From: Luteimicrobium sp049844995
Lineage (GTDB): Bacteria > Actinomycetota > Actinomycetes > Actinomycetales > Cellulomonadaceae
Assembly (NCBI RefSeq): GCF_049844995.1
Contig: NZ_JBNCMC010000004.1
Span: forward strand, 496,001-560,000
Reading direction: 5' to 3'
Length of the DNA stretch: 64,000 bases
Shown in pieces: positions 49,959 through 59,440 of this stretch (position 1 is its first letter; each line of letters opens with the position of its first letter). Made by a program: the position numbers and the translations under genes. The notes beneath the pieces were generated by a model. The model was not told where the DNA came from. It searched no databases and saw only the letters and a list, made by a program, of their open reading frames with translations.

Positions 49959-51346
49959 GCGCGGGCTCGCTGCCCGAGCCCTGGTCGTGCGGCGCGGTCC
50001 GCGGTCCCGACGGCGCGATGAGCGTCGGCGGTGTCGACCTGCGGGACCTCGCGGCAGAGCAGGGGACGCCGTCGTACGTGCTCGACGAGGCGGACTTCCG
50101 CTCGCGGGCGCGCGCCTACCGGACCGCGTTCGAGCAGGCGTTCGCCGCGGTCGGCAGCGGCGTCGACGTCTACTACGCAGGAAAGGCGCTGCTCACGGTC
50201 GCGGTCGCCCGCTGGGCGCGCGAGGAGGGCCTGCGCGTCGACACCGCGAGCGGCGGCGAGCTCGCCGTCGCGCTGCGCGCCGGCGTCCCCGGCGCGGAGC
50301 TCGGCCTGCACGGCAACAACAAGTCGGACGCCGAGCTCGAGCGTGCGCTCGACGCGGGCGTCGGGCGGATCATCGTCGACTCGCTCGTCGAGATCGAGCG
50401 GCTCGCCGACCTCGTCGCGGCGCGGGGCGGCGACCCGGCGCCCGTCATGGTCCGCGTGACCACGGGCGTCCACGCGGGCGGCCACGAGTACATCTCGACG
50501 GCGCACGAGGACCAGAAGTTCGGGCTCTCGGTCGCGCCGGGCGCGGACGGGGCCGAGAGCCCGGCGTTCGCGGCGCTGCGGGCCGTGCTCGCGCGCCCCG
50601 AGCTCCGCCTGCTGGGCATCCACTCGCACATCGGCTCCCAGATCCTCGACCCGGACGGGTTCGAGGTCGCCGCGCGCGTCGTCCTGCAGCTGAGGGCCGA
50701 CCTCGCGGAGGCCACCGGCGTGCTGGTCGAGGAGGTCGACCTCGGCGGCGGCTACGGCATCGCCTACCTGCCCGGCGAGGTCGCGCTCGACCCGGAGCGC
50801 GTCGCCAAGGACGTCGCGGGCGCCGTCGACGGCATCGCCGCGCGCCTCGGGACGCCGCTGCCGCGGTTCTCGATCGAGCCCGGCCGCGCGATCGTCGGCC
50901 CGGCCGGCCTGACGCTCTACACGGTGGGGACGGTCAAGCCCGTCGTAGTGACGGGAGACGGCAAGGACGGCGCCGGGACCACGGTCGTCCGCACGTACGT
51001 GTCCGTCGACGGCGGGATGAGCGACAACATCCGCCCGGCGCTCTACGGGGCCCGGTACCACGCGGAGCTCGCGAACCGGACGTCGGACGCGGCGCCCGTG
51101 CTGGCGCGCGTGGTCGGGAAGCACTGCGAGAGCGGCGACATCGTCGTGCACGACGTCGAGCTGCCCGGCGACGTCCGGGCGGGCGACCTGCTGGCCGTCG
51201 CCGCGACCGGCGCCTACGGGCGGTCCATGGCGTCGAACTACAACCTGCTGCCGAGGCCGCCCGTGGTGGCCGTGCTCGACGGCGGGACGCGCGTGCTCGT
51301 GCGCCGCGAGACGGTCGACGACCTGCTCGCACTCGACGTCGGCTGA
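49955..51346 (+). CDS. lysA: Diaminopimelate decarboxylase
   Basis: PLP enzyme that makes lysine from meso-diaminopimelate. The 463-residue protein has the PLP lysine in VDVYYAGKALLTVAVARWA (near residue 71), ELGLHGNNKSDAELERAL, the phosphate-binding LGGGYGIAYLPGE, FSIEPGRAIVGPAGLTLYTV and the active-site KHCESGDIVVHDV near the C-terminus. The GTG at 49955 overlaps the argS stop. argS-lysA operons are a known actinobacterial feature, and here hom-thrC-thrB follow after three genes. Confidence 0.96.
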   Translation: MSAGSLPEPWSCGAVRGPDGAMSVGGVDLRDLAAEQGTPSYVLDEADFRSRARAYRTAFEQAFAAVGSGVDVYYAGKALLTVAVARWAREEGLRVDTASGGELAVALRAGVPGAELGLHGNNKSDAELERALDAGVGRIIVDSLVEIERLADLVAARGGDPAPVMVRVTTGVHAGGHEYISTAHEDQKFGLSVAPGADGAESPAFAALRAVLARPELRLLGIHSHIGSQILDPDGFEVAARVVLQLRADLAEATGVLVEEVDLGGGYGIAYLPGEVALDPERVAKDVAGAVDGIAARLGTPLPRFSIEPGRAIVGPAGLTLYTVGTVKPVVVTGDGKDGAGTTVVRTYVSVDGGMSDNIRPALYGARYHAELANRTSDAAPVLARVVGKHCESGDIVVHDVELPGDVRAGDLLAVAATGAYGRSMASNYNLLPRPPVVAVLDGGTRVLVRRETVDDLLALDVG

Positions 51347-51426
51347 TCGTCGCGGTCGCGGTCGCTGTCGGTGGGGCGCTCTAGGCTCGCGGCGCACCAC
51401 CACCACGACGGAGAGGCAGCACCGGG

Positions 51427-52341
51427 ATGACGAGCACGACGACGAGCCCTGCCATCGAGCGGACCATCGCGGAGTCCCGCGAGCGCAAGCACAAGCGTGG
51501 TCCGAACGGCCCGTCGCTCGAGGATCGGCGCGCGAGCTACGCACCGGGCGGGCGCCCCTTCCCCGCGCCGCCCGAGGTGCGGATCGAGGCGACCGAGCTC
51601 GCAGGCGTCCCGGCGTCGTGGGTCGTCCCGCCGGGCGTGGCCGACGACCGTGTGCTGCTGTTCGTCCACGGCGGCGGCTTCACGCTCGGATCGATCGACA
51701 GCTACGCCGAGCTCGTCGCGCGCCTGGCCGGCGCGACGGGTGCGCGTGCCGTGGTTCCCGAGTACCGCCTCGTCCCCGAGCACCCGTTTCCCGCGGGGCT
51801 CGACGACGTCCGTGCCGCCTGGGGTGCGGTGCGCGCCTCGGGGGTTCCGGCGTCGTCGGTCGTGGTGGCGGGCGACTCGGCGGGAGGCAATCTCGTGCCG
51901 GCCCTGCTCGTCGCGCTGCGGGACGCCGGTGAGGACCTCCCCGCCGCGGCGTACCTCATGTCACCGTTCGTCGACCTCACGTGCTCGGGCACGTCCATGA
52001 CGGAGCGGGAGGACCGCGACCCGCTCTTCACGCTCGACTTCATGCGGCGCACAGCCACCGGGTACGCGGGCAACACCGACCTCACGGACCCGCTCGTCTC
52101 TCCCCTCTTCGCACCGCTGCACGGCTTGCCCCCGCTGCTCGTCCAGGTCGGGTCTGAAGAGGTCCTGTACTCGGACGCGGAGCGGCTGGTCGACGCCGCG
52201 CGCGCCGCGGGCGTCGACGCGACGCTTGAGGTCGGCGAGGGGATGCTCCACGACTACCAGGCGATCGCCGACGCCCCCGAAGCGGTCGCCGCGACCGACC
52301 GGGCGGGCGCGTTCCTGCGGCGCGCGGCGGGCTGGGCCTGA
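51427..52341 (+). CDS. Alpha/beta hydrolase, HSL-type esterase
   Basis: A 304-residue serine esterase. The oxyanion-hole motif LLFVHGGGFTLGSID lies near residue 80, the nucleophile elbow VVVAGDSAGGNLVPALLVAL near 150, the acid in LVQVGSEEVLYSDAERL and the His in GMLHDYQAIADAPEA. These features place it in the hormone-sensitive-lipase-like family, which cleaves short-chain esters. A TAGGCT -10 box at about 51383 and a GAGAGG-type ribosome site precede the ATG. The natural substrate is not predictable. Confidence 0.9.
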   Translation: MTSTTTSPAIERTIAESRERKHKRGPNGPSLEDRRASYAPGGRPFPAPPEVRIEATELAGVPASWVVPPGVADDRVLLFVHGGGFTLGSIDSYAELVARLAGATGARAVVPEYRLVPEHPFPAGLDDVRAAWGAVRASGVPASSVVVAGDSAGGNLVPALLVALRDAGEDLPAAAYLMSPFVDLTCSGTSMTEREDRDPLFTLDFMRRTATGYAGNTDLTDPLVSPLFAPLHGLPPLLVQVGSEEVLYSDAERLVDAARAAGVDATLEVGEGMLHDYQAIADAPEAVAATDRAGAFLRRAAGWA

Positions 52342-52362
52342 CCACGCTCACCGCGCCTCCGA

Positions 52363-52548
52363 GTGCACGTTTTCGTCGCCCGGAGCATCCTGATGGGTTC
52401 GACTCGCCTGTCGAACCTGGCCCGCAGGGGCCCGAACCTCGCGGTCAACGAGATCGGCAGCTACAAGGGCGACGTCCCGGCTTTGAAGGGCCCGTCGGTG
52501 GTGACGGTGACGTCCGACGGTGTCTGGACGATCCGGGGCGGCAGCTGA
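52363..52548 (+). pseudogene. Short ORF, probably the 3' remnant of a larger gene
   Basis: A 61-codon frame from GTG 52363 ends LKGPSVVTVTSDGVWTIRGG and Ser. That tail looks like the last beta strands of a secreted or lipid-modified protein and not a stand-alone small protein. No ribosome site precedes the GTG. I do not recognise the parent family. It may also be a chance frame. Confidence 0.35.
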
Positions 52549-52574
52549 GACCTGCCTCCGGGGCGGGCGGCACC

Positions 52575-53405
52575 CTACTTGCGAACGAATGCCACGTGGT
52601 CCCGGTTCGACGTCGACGGAGCGAAGTACTCGGAAGTTCCCCCGAACTTCGCGACCCAGGTGCCGCCGCGGCGCGCGGGGAACGACGTCGAGGCCAACCC
52701 CTTGGCGCCGGTCGCGACGGTCCGCACGAGTCGCGACGGCGCGCTTCCCTCGGGGTCGAAGTAGAGCTTCACGTGCCGCTCTGCGAAGGGTGCCCACGCA
52801 CTGCCGGTCGCGGTCGCAGCCGCCGCACGCACGCGCACCGTCACGCGCCCCCCGGGGCGCGCCGGCTCCGGGCCGGCGTCGAGGCGGAGCCGCGTCGCCC
52901 GGCGGACGACGAAGCCGCCGTCGAACTCGTCGACGGCCGTGGAACCGCGCAGTACCAGCGCAGTGACGTCGTAAGCCCCGTTCGGCGACCGGGACGGCAG
53001 CTTCCACGTCGCCCAGTAGATGCGGGACGACTGCGCAGCGCGCGAGAGCCGGACGTCGAGGCCGCCCGCCGGTGAGCCTGACTCCGGACCGCCGTAGACC
53101 CGCACGGCGAGGCCCGAGGCGAGCGGTCGACGCAGGCACTCCCAGACGGTGAGCGTGGTCGTCCCGTCCGGGCTCCGGACGACGTTCGTGGTACCCGGGG
53201 CGTGCAGGTAGCCGGGGTCGTCGGTGCCGTCCATGCGATCCAGCTTCCAGGTGCGGCCGCAGTCAGCAACGACCGACGCGGGCGCCCTCGCCGCCGTAGT
53301 GGCCGCGGCGCGAACGGGTGCGCCCGCGTGAGCAGCACCCCCCGGAACCGCGACCGCCAACGCGACGGCGACCGCCGCCGCACGCATCCTCGACCAGCGC
53401 TTCAT
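52575..53405 (-). CDS. Secreted beta-rich protein of unknown function
   Basis: A 276-residue exported protein. Residues 1-28 are a signal peptide (MRAAAVAVALAVAVPGGAAHA). Two probable immunoglobulin-like beta domains follow. The first contains a Cys pair (VVADCGRTWKLDR and TVWECLRRP). The second has VRAAAATATGSAWAPFAERH, VKLYFDPEGS and a final GGTWVAKFGGTSEYFAPSTS. The C-terminal portion resembles calcium-independent Ig-like domains that follow adhesins. No enzyme motif is apparent and no function is proposed. Confidence 0.7.
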   Translation of the reverse strand: MKRWSRMRAAAVAVALAVAVPGGAAHAGAPVRAAATTAARAPASVVADCGRTWKLDRMDGTDDPGYLHAPGTTNVVRSPDGTTTLTVWECLRRPLASGLAVRVYGGPESGSPAGGLDVRLSRAAQSSRIYWATWKLPSRSPNGAYDVTALVLRGSTAVDEFDGGFVVRRATRLRLDAGPEPARPGGRVTVRVRAAAATATGSAWAPFAERHVKLYFDPEGSAPSRLVRTVATGAKGLASTSFPARRGGTWVAKFGGTSEYFAPSTSNRDHVAFVRK

Positions 53406-53569
53406 GGCGCCCCCTGCCGTCCTCGTCGGCCGGTCCGCTCCGGCCGCTGCCCACCCAGTGTGCCCGGCGAGCGCTCGGCCGGCGAGCGTCGCGCGCGAGC
53501 GCGGCGGGCCGGGCCTGACGTCGGACGCCCGGCAGGCGGACGCCCGGCGTCCGGAGCGTGGGCGCCACG

Positions 53570-53575
53570 TATCCT
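53570..53575 (+). promoter_or_regulatory. -10 box TATCCT of the hom-thrC-thrB operon
   Basis: TATCCT ends six bases before the GTG at 53582, identical in sequence and spacing to the guaA promoter. Confidence 0.6.
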
Positions 53576-53581
53576 GTGCGC

Positions 53582-54937
53582 GTGCCTCCGCCCGTCACGA
53601 CCCCGGCCCTCCCTGCCCGTTCGCCGCTGCGCGTCGCCGTGCTGGGGTGCGGCGTCGTCGGGACGCAGGTGGTGCGGCTCCTGACCGAGCAGGCCGACGA
53701 TCTCGCGGCGCGCGTGGGTGCGCCGCTCGAGCTCGTCGGCGTGGCCGTCCGCAACGTGCACGCGCCCCGCGACCCGGTCGTCGACCGGGACCTCGTGACG
53801 GACGACGCGGACGAGCTCGTGACCCGCGCGGACATCGTCGTCGAGCTCATGGGGGGCCTCGAGCCGGCCCGCGGGCTGCTGCTGCGGGCGATCGAGCACG
53901 GCGCCTCGGTCGTGACCGCCAACAAGGCGCTCCTCGCGCAGGACGGCCCGACGCTCTACCGGGCGGCCGATGCCGCCGGCGTCGACGTCTACTACGAGGC
54001 CGCGGTCGCGGGCGCGATCCCGATCGTCCGGCCGCTGCGCGAGTCGCTCACCGGCGACAAGGTCCGACGCGTGCTCGGCATCGTCAACGGCACCACCAAC
54101 TACGTCCTCGACCGCATGGCCTCCGACGGGCTCGAGCTCGAGGACGCGGTCAAGGAGGCCCAGGGCCTCGGGTACGCGGAGGCCGACCCGACGGCCGACG
54201 TCGAGGGCTACGACGCGGCCGCCAAGGCCGCGATCCTCGCGAGCCTCGCCTTCCACACACGGGTCCACCTCGACGACGTGTACCGGGAGGGGATCACCTC
54301 CGTGACGGCGTCGGACGTGGCATGGGCCGCGCGGACGGGGCACGCGGTCAAGCTGCTCGCGATCGCCGAGGCGACCGACGACGGCGTGTCGGCGCGCGTG
54401 CATCCCGCGCTGGTCCCGCTCGACCACCCGCTCGCGGGCGTGCGGGGCGCCTTCAACGCCGTGTTCGTCGAGGCGGAGGCCGCGGGGGAGCTCATGTTCT
54501 ACGGGCGCGGCGCGGGCGGTGCGCCCACGGCGTCCGCCGTCCTGGGCGACGTCGTCTCGGCGGCCCGGCACCGGGTCCTCGGCGGCAAGAGCCCCGAGGA
54601 GTCGACCTACGCCGAGCTGCCCGTCCTGCCGCACGAGTCCGCACTGACGCGCTACCAGGTGCGCCTCGTCGTCGACGACCGTCCGGGCGTCCTCGCCCAG
54701 GTCGCGAGCACGTTCGCGGGCCAGGGCGTGTCGATCGAGTCGGTGCGCCAGGTCCCCGAGGCGGACCGTCGCGAGGCCGACGCCGAGGACGCCACCGCGG
54801 TCCCCGGCGGGTCCGCGGAGCTGCTCATCACCACGCACGTCGCGCCCGAGGCGGCGCTCGCGTCGACGACGCGCGCCGCCCGCGATCTCGCGCCGGTGCG
54901 CGAGGTCACGTCCGTCCTGAGAGTCGAGGGAGTCTGA
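53582..54937 (+). CDS. hom: Homoserine dehydrogenase with ACT domain
   Basis: Reduces aspartate semialdehyde to homoserine. The 451-residue protein has the NAD(P) motif VAVLGCGVVGTQVVRLL near residue 18, VVTANKALLAQ, YYEAAVAGAIPIVRPLRESL, and the signature GIVNGTTNYVLDRMASDG. The catalytic domain ends near 360. The C-terminal ACT domain (YQVRLVVDDRPGVLAQVAST) is the usual site of threonine feedback inhibition. The GTG at 53582 is set by the promoter spacing. The stop overlaps the thrC ATG by one base. Confidence 0.96.
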   Translation: MPPPVTTPALPARSPLRVAVLGCGVVGTQVVRLLTEQADDLAARVGAPLELVGVAVRNVHAPRDPVVDRDLVTDDADELVTRADIVVELMGGLEPARGLLLRAIEHGASVVTANKALLAQDGPTLYRAADAAGVDVYYEAAVAGAIPIVRPLRESLTGDKVRRVLGIVNGTTNYVLDRMASDGLELEDAVKEAQGLGYAEADPTADVEGYDAAAKAAILASLAFHTRVHLDDVYREGITSVTASDVAWAARTGHAVKLLAIAEATDDGVSARVHPALVPLDHPLAGVRGAFNAVFVEAEAAGELMFYGRGAGGAPTASAVLGDVVSAARHRVLGGKSPEESTYAELPVLPHESALTRYQVRLVVDDRPGVLAQVASTFAGQGVSIESVRQVPEADRREADAEDATAVPGGSAELLITTHVAPEAALASTTRAARDLAPVREVTSVLRVEGV

Positions 54938-56037
54938 TGGCCCACCAGTGGAGGGGCGTCGTCACGGAGTACGCCGACCGCATGCCCGCGCACGTGCGCG
55001 AGCGTGTGGTCACGCTCGGCGAGGGCGGGACGCCGCTCGTCGCCGCGCCGGCGCTGTCGCAGCGCACGGGCGCGGACGTGTACGTCAAGGTCGAGGGCAT
55101 GAACCCGACCGGGTCGTTCAAGGATCGCGGCATGACGGCCGCGATCTCGGCCGCGGCGGGTCGGGGCGCGAAGGCCGTCGTGTGCGCGTCGACGGGCAAC
55201 ACGTCGGCGTCGGCCGCGGCGTACGCAACCCGGGCCGGCATGACCTGCGTCGTGCTCGTGCCCGAGGGCAAGATCGCGATGGGCAAGCTGAGCCAGGCGA
55301 TCGCGCACGGCGCGCGGCTGCTGCAGGTCGACGGCAACTTCGACCAGTGCCTCGTCGTCGCCCGCAAGCTCGCCGAGGTCTACCCGGTCGAGCTCGTGAA
55401 CTCGGTCAACCCCGACCGCATCGAGGGCCAGAAGACAGCGGCGTTCGAGGTCGTCGACGCGCTCGGCGACGCCCCCGACATCCACGCGCTGCCCGTCGGC
55501 AACGCGGGGAACATCACGGCGTACTGGAAGGGCTATCGCGAGTACGCGGGCCTCCTGCCCGAGGCGCCGGGCGGCGACCTCCCGGCCGTCGCGACCCGCA
55601 CGCCCGCCATGTGGGGCTTCCAGGCCGCCGGCGCCGCGCCCATCGTCCTCGGCCACCCGGTCGACCAGCCCGAGACCATCGCGACCGCGATCCGCATCGG
55701 CAACCCGGCGTCGTGGGAGCAGGCCGAGGTCGCTCGTGACGACTCGGCCGGTGTGATCGAGGCCGTGTCCGACGACGAGATCCTGGCCGCGCACCGCGTC
55801 CTGTCCGCGGAGGTCGGGGTGTTCGTCGAGCCGGCGTCCGCCGCGGGCGTCGCCGGGCTGCTGCGCCGCGCCCAGGAGGGCCACGTGCCCGCGGGCGCGC
55901 GGGTCGTCGTGACCGTGACCGGGCACGGGCTCAAGGACCCGCAGTGGGCCCTGCGTACCCCCGACGGGAGCGAGGTCACGCCCGAGCGTGTGAGCGCTGA
56001 CGTCGTCTCCATCGCGACCTCGCTCGGCCTCGAGTAG
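54937..56037 (+). CDS. thrC: Threonine synthase
   Basis: PLP enzyme forming threonine from O-phosphohomoserine. The 366-residue length and VTLGEGGTPLVAAPALSQRT fit the short bacterial form. The PLP lysine is in NPTGSFKDRGMTAAISAAAG (near residue 59), the phosphate cup is ALPVGNAGNITAYWKGYREY, and FVEPASAAGVAGL completes the site. It overlaps hom by one base and precedes thrB by 26 bp, making the three-gene operon complete. Confidence 0.96.
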   Translation: MAHQWRGVVTEYADRMPAHVRERVVTLGEGGTPLVAAPALSQRTGADVYVKVEGMNPTGSFKDRGMTAAISAAAGRGAKAVVCASTGNTSASAAAYATRAGMTCVVLVPEGKIAMGKLSQAIAHGARLLQVDGNFDQCLVVARKLAEVYPVELVNSVNPDRIEGQKTAAFEVVDALGDAPDIHALPVGNAGNITAYWKGYREYAGLLPEAPGGDLPAVATRTPAMWGFQAAGAAPIVLGHPVDQPETIATAIRIGNPASWEQAEVARDDSAGVIEAVSDDEILAAHRVLSAEVGVFVEPASAAGVAGLLRRAQEGHVPAGARVVVTVTGHGLKDPQWALRTPDGSEVTPERVSADVVSIATSLGLE

Positions 56038-56063
56038 CGGCCGGGACGCGGAGGAGGACGGCG

Positions 56064-57014
56064 ATGCGGCTGGGTGCCGACCACGTCCGGGTGAGGGTTC
56101 CGGCGACGAGCGCCAACCTCGGCCCCGGTTTCGACGCGCTCGGGCTGGCGCTCGCGATCCACGACGAGGTCGAGGTGCGCCTGCTCGCGTCCGCGGACGT
56201 CGTCGTCGAGGTCGAGGGGGAGGGGGCCGGCGAGGTCCCGAGCGACGCGAGCCACCTGGTGGCGCGCGCGGTCCGCGTGGGGCTCGATGCCGTCGGCGCG
56301 CCCGTGACGGGGCTCCACCTCGTGTGCCGCAACGCGATCCCGCACGGGCGCGGTCTGGGCTCCTCGGCGGCGGCCGCCGTCGCCGGGCTCGTAGCGGCGC
56401 GCGGCCTGGTGGCCGACCCGACCGCGCTCGACGACGCGACCGTGCTCGCGCTCGCCACGGAGCTCGAGGGGCACCCCGACAACGCGGCGCCGGCGATCCT
56501 GGGCGGGGCGACCGTGGCGTGGGCGCCCGACGCCGGCCCGGACACCCCAGCTGACGCCGGCCCGCCGCCCGCGCGCGCGGTGCGTCTCGACGTCCACCCC
56601 GACGTCGTCGCGACGGTCGTGATCCCCACGACGCGGCTCGCCACGAGTCACGCGCGCGGCGTCCTGCCCACCCACGTCCCGCACGCCGACGCGGCGGCGA
56701 ACGCCGGCCGGGCCGCCCTCCTCGTCGAGGCACTCACGCGCCGGCCCGACCTCCTGCTCGACGCGACGCACGACCTGCTGCACCAGCGGTACCGGGCCGA
56801 CGTCATGCCGGGAACATGGCGGCTCGTCGACGCGTTGCGTCGGCGGGGTCTTGCAGCGGTCGTCTCCGGCGCCGGCCCCACGGCGCTCGTCCTGACGACG
56901 CCGTCCGCGGTGCCCGACCTCGACGCCGCCCTCGAGGCCGAGGTGGACCTGCGTCGCTGGCGCGTCGAGCGTCCGGCGATCGCCCCGCACGGCGCGACCG
57001 TCGAGCGGCTCTGA
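56064..57014 (+). CDS. thrB: Homoserine kinase
   Basis: GHMP-family kinase of 316 residues that phosphorylates homoserine. Motif 1 is VPATSANLGPGFDALGLALA, the ATP loop is IPHGRGLGSSAAAAVAGLVA near 95 and the C-terminal motif 3 is GLAAVVSGAGPTALVL. The ATG at 56064 has a GGAGGA ribosome site. It is the last gene of hom-thrC-thrB. The 20-residue insert DAGPDTPADAGPPP near residue 160 is a Pro-rich addition. Confidence 0.94.
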   Translation: MRLGADHVRVRVPATSANLGPGFDALGLALAIHDEVEVRLLASADVVVEVEGEGAGEVPSDASHLVARAVRVGLDAVGAPVTGLHLVCRNAIPHGRGLGSSAAAAVAGLVAARGLVADPTALDDATVLALATELEGHPDNAAPAILGGATVAWAPDAGPDTPADAGPPPARAVRLDVHPDVVATVVIPTTRLATSHARGVLPTHVPHADAAANAGRAALLVEALTRRPDLLLDATHDLLHQRYRADVMPGTWRLVDALRRRGLAAVVSGAGPTALVLTTPSAVPDLDAALEAEVDLRRWRVERPAIAPHGATVERL

Positions 57015-57084
57015 GGCGGTCGACGGCCATGTCGCACCGCGTGTCGCCGCCCGAGAGATGGACAGGGCGCCACCGCGCCGGTGC

Positions 57085-57090
57085 TAGACT
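57085..57090 (+). promoter_or_regulatory. -10 box TAGACT of rho
   Basis: TAGACT lies about 220 bp upstream of the rho start, which gives a leader of roughly 214 bases. Confidence 0.5.
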
Positions 57091-57096
57091 GACGCC

Positions 57097-57310
57097 GATC
57101 CCTCGCACACGACGCGATTTACCAGATGCGTGCAGTGACGTGGCCGTCCACGGTCACCGTGCCCTCGGATTCACCTCCTCCAGCACCAGCACACGTCGCC
57201 GTACGCCTGGTTCATGGATTCACCCGTGCAGCCCGCTCCGCGGCTCGCACACCGACCACCCGGTGCCCGCCCTCTGAGCGGCAGGCACGAATCAAGGGGA
57301 AGGGTCCTTC
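57097..57310 (+). promoter_or_regulatory. Long C-rich rho leader with overlapping upstream ORF
   Basis: The leader between the TAGACT box and the rho GTG is rich in C and relatively poor in G from about 57165 to 57270, the composition of Rho-utilisation sites. A 62-codon frame (57126-57314, start MRAVTWPSTVTVPSDSPPPA) spans it and ends by overlapping the rho GTG as GTGA. Translation of this frame could couple to rho or shield the leader from Rho, allowing autoregulation. No RNA family was recognised. Confidence 0.45.
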
Positions 57311-59332
57311 GTGACTGACACCAACCCGGCCGCCACCTCGCCCAGCGCGAGCGGCGGCACCGCCCGATCCGGCTCGCTGTCCGCGCTCCGCCTGCCCGAG
57401 CTGCAGGCGCTCGCGGGCGAGCTCGGGGTCAAGGGCACCTCCAAGATGCGCAAGAGCGACCTCGTCGACGCGATCTCGTCGGCCCGGTCCGGCAGCGCCT
57501 CCGCGCCGACCGCCGACGCGCCCGCGCGCCGGACGCGTCGCGCCGCGGACACCAGCGACACGGCGCCCGGGGACGTCGAGCGCGCTCCGCGTGAGCGTCG
57601 TAGCGCGCGGTCCGCCGGCACCGACAAGGCGCGGGTCGCCGTCGCGGCCGCGCTGACCGAGACCGCGAGCCGCCCGCTCGAGGTCCGCCTCGGCGAGGGC
57701 GAGCCCTCCGGCGAGGGCTCGGCCCGCGCCACGACCTCCGGCGCGAACGGCGAGCGACGCTCGCGACGCTCCGCCCGCGACGCGGGTGCGCCCCGCAACG
57801 TCGACACCAGCGACCTGCTCGACACCCTCCCCGTGAAGCGCGAGGCGTCCGAGCGCCGCGACGACGCGGGCCAGTCGGACCGGCGCGACCAGTCGCGCGA
57901 CGGTGACGGCTCCCAGCGCCAGCGCGACCGCCAGGGCAACAGCGGCGGCCAGGGAGGCGACAAGCGCCAGCAGGGCGGCAACGCCGGCTCCGGGTCGAAC
58001 CAGGGCGGCGGCGGGCCGCAGGACGACGACCGGCCCGGCCGGCGTCGTCGGGCGCGTGAGCGCAACCGCGACCGCAACAGCAAGCGCGGCCGCGGTCGCG
58101 GCGGCGCCCCGGCAGACCTCGCGAGCCTCGACGACGTCGAGATCGCCGAGGACGACGTCCTGCTCCCCGTGGCGGGCGTCCTCGACATCCTCGACAACTA
58201 CGCGTTCGTCCGCACGAGCGGCTACCTGCCCGGCCCGAACGACGTGTACGTGTCGCTCGGCCAGGTCAAGAAGTCGGGGCTGCGGCGCGGCGACGCCGTC
58301 ACGGGCGCGGTGCGCCAGGCGCGCGACGGCGAGCAGCAGGGTGGCAGCGCCAACCGGCAGAAGTTCAACGCGCTGGTGCGCCTGGACTCGGTCAACGGCC
58401 AGACGCCCGACGAGGCGCGGCAGCGCGCCGAGTTCAACAAGCTCACGCCCCTGTACCCGCAGGAGCGCCTGCGCCTCGAGAACCCCGAGAACACGCGCCT
58501 CACGCCGCGCGTCATCGACATCGTCGCCCCGATCGGCAAGGGCCAGCGTGGCCTGATCGTCGCGCCGCCGAAGGCCGGCAAGACGATCATCATGCAGCAG
58601 ATCGCGAACGCGATCACGGCTAACAACCCCGAGGTCCACCTCATGGTCGTGCTCGTCGACGAGCGCCCCGAAGAGGTCACCGACATGGAGCGGACGGTCA
58701 AGGGCGAGGTCATCGCCTCGACGTTCGACCGCCCGGCCTCCGACCACACGATCGTCGCGGAGCTCGCCATCGAGCGCGCCAAGCGTCTCGTGGAGCTCGG
58801 CCAGGACGTCGTCGTGCTGCTCGACTCGATCACCCGCCTGTCGCGCGCCTACAACCTGGCGGCGCCGGCGTCGGGCCGCATCCTGTCCGGTGGCGTGGAC
58901 GCCGCGGCGCTGTACCCGCCCAAGCGGTTCTTCGGCGCGGCGCGCAACATCGAGAACGGCGGCTCGCTGACGATCCTCGGCTCGGCCCTGGTGGAGACCG
59001 GCTCGAAGATGGACGAGATCATCTTCGAGGAGTTCAAGGGCACCGGGAACATGGAGCTCCGGCTCTCCCGCTCGCTCGCGGACAAGCGGATCTTCCCGGC
59101 CGTCGACGTCAACAGCTCGAGCACCCGGCGCGAGGAGATCCTCATGCCGCGCGACGAGCTCCAGGTCGTCTACAAGCTGCGCCGCGTGCTCGGGGCGCTC
59201 GACCAGCAGCAGGCCATCGAGCTCCTGCTCGGCCAGCTCAAGAAGACGCAGAACAACGTCGAGTTCCTCCTGCACGTCCAGAAGACGACCCCCGGGTCGC
59301 TGGGCGAGGAGGACGCGGGTCGCACCATCTGA
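57311..59332 (+). CDS. rho: Transcription termination factor Rho, long actinobacterial form
   Basis: A 673-residue hexameric RNA helicase. Residues about 17-50 are the SAP-like N-domain (LRLPELQALAGELGVKGTSK). Residues about 55-270 are an Arg/Gly/Asn/Gln-rich disordered insert typical of high-GC actinobacteria. The RNA-binding fold follows (NYAFVRTSGYLPGPNDVYVS). The ATPase has Walker A IVAPPKAGKTIIMQQIANAI, Walker B VVVLLDSITRLSRAYNLAAP and the R-loop region KMDEIIFEEFKGTGNMEL. The GTG at 57311 has a GGGAAGGG ribosome site. Confidence 0.96.
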   Translation: MTDTNPAATSPSASGGTARSGSLSALRLPELQALAGELGVKGTSKMRKSDLVDAISSARSGSASAPTADAPARRTRRAADTSDTAPGDVERAPRERRSARSAGTDKARVAVAAALTETASRPLEVRLGEGEPSGEGSARATTSGANGERRSRRSARDAGAPRNVDTSDLLDTLPVKREASERRDDAGQSDRRDQSRDGDGSQRQRDRQGNSGGQGGDKRQQGGNAGSGSNQGGGGPQDDDRPGRRRRARERNRDRNSKRGRGRGGAPADLASLDDVEIAEDDVLLPVAGVLDILDNYAFVRTSGYLPGPNDVYVSLGQVKKSGLRRGDAVTGAVRQARDGEQQGGSANRQKFNALVRLDSVNGQTPDEARQRAEFNKLTPLYPQERLRLENPENTRLTPRVIDIVAPIGKGQRGLIVAPPKAGKTIIMQQIANAITANNPEVHLMVVLVDERPEEVTDMERTVKGEVIASTFDRPASDHTIVAELAIERAKRLVELGQDVVVLLDSITRLSRAYNLAAPASGRILSGGVDAAALYPPKRFFGAARNIENGGSLTILGSALVETGSKMDEIIFEEFKGTGNMELRLSRSLADKRIFPAVDVNSSSTRREEILMPRDELQVVYKLRRVLGALDQQQAIELLLGQLKKTQNNVEFLLHVQKTTPGSLGEEDAGRTI

Positions 59333-59341
59333 CGTCCCCGC

Positions 59342-59389
59342 ACACGACGACGGCCGCCCGGGTCCCGATCCGGGCGGCCGTCGTCGTGT
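59342..59389. terminator. Bidirectional hairpin between rho and the glycosyltransferase
   Basis: ACACGACGACGGCCGCCCGG pairs perfectly over 20 bp with CCGGGCGGCCGTCGTCGTGT around an eight-base loop, just after the rho stop. The convergent gene ends about 50 bp further on. Confidence 0.85.
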
Positions 59390-59440
59390 CTGCGGCGGCC
59401 CACGGTGGTCGCAGCGCTGGGCCGGCGTGCGGTCCCGGCG

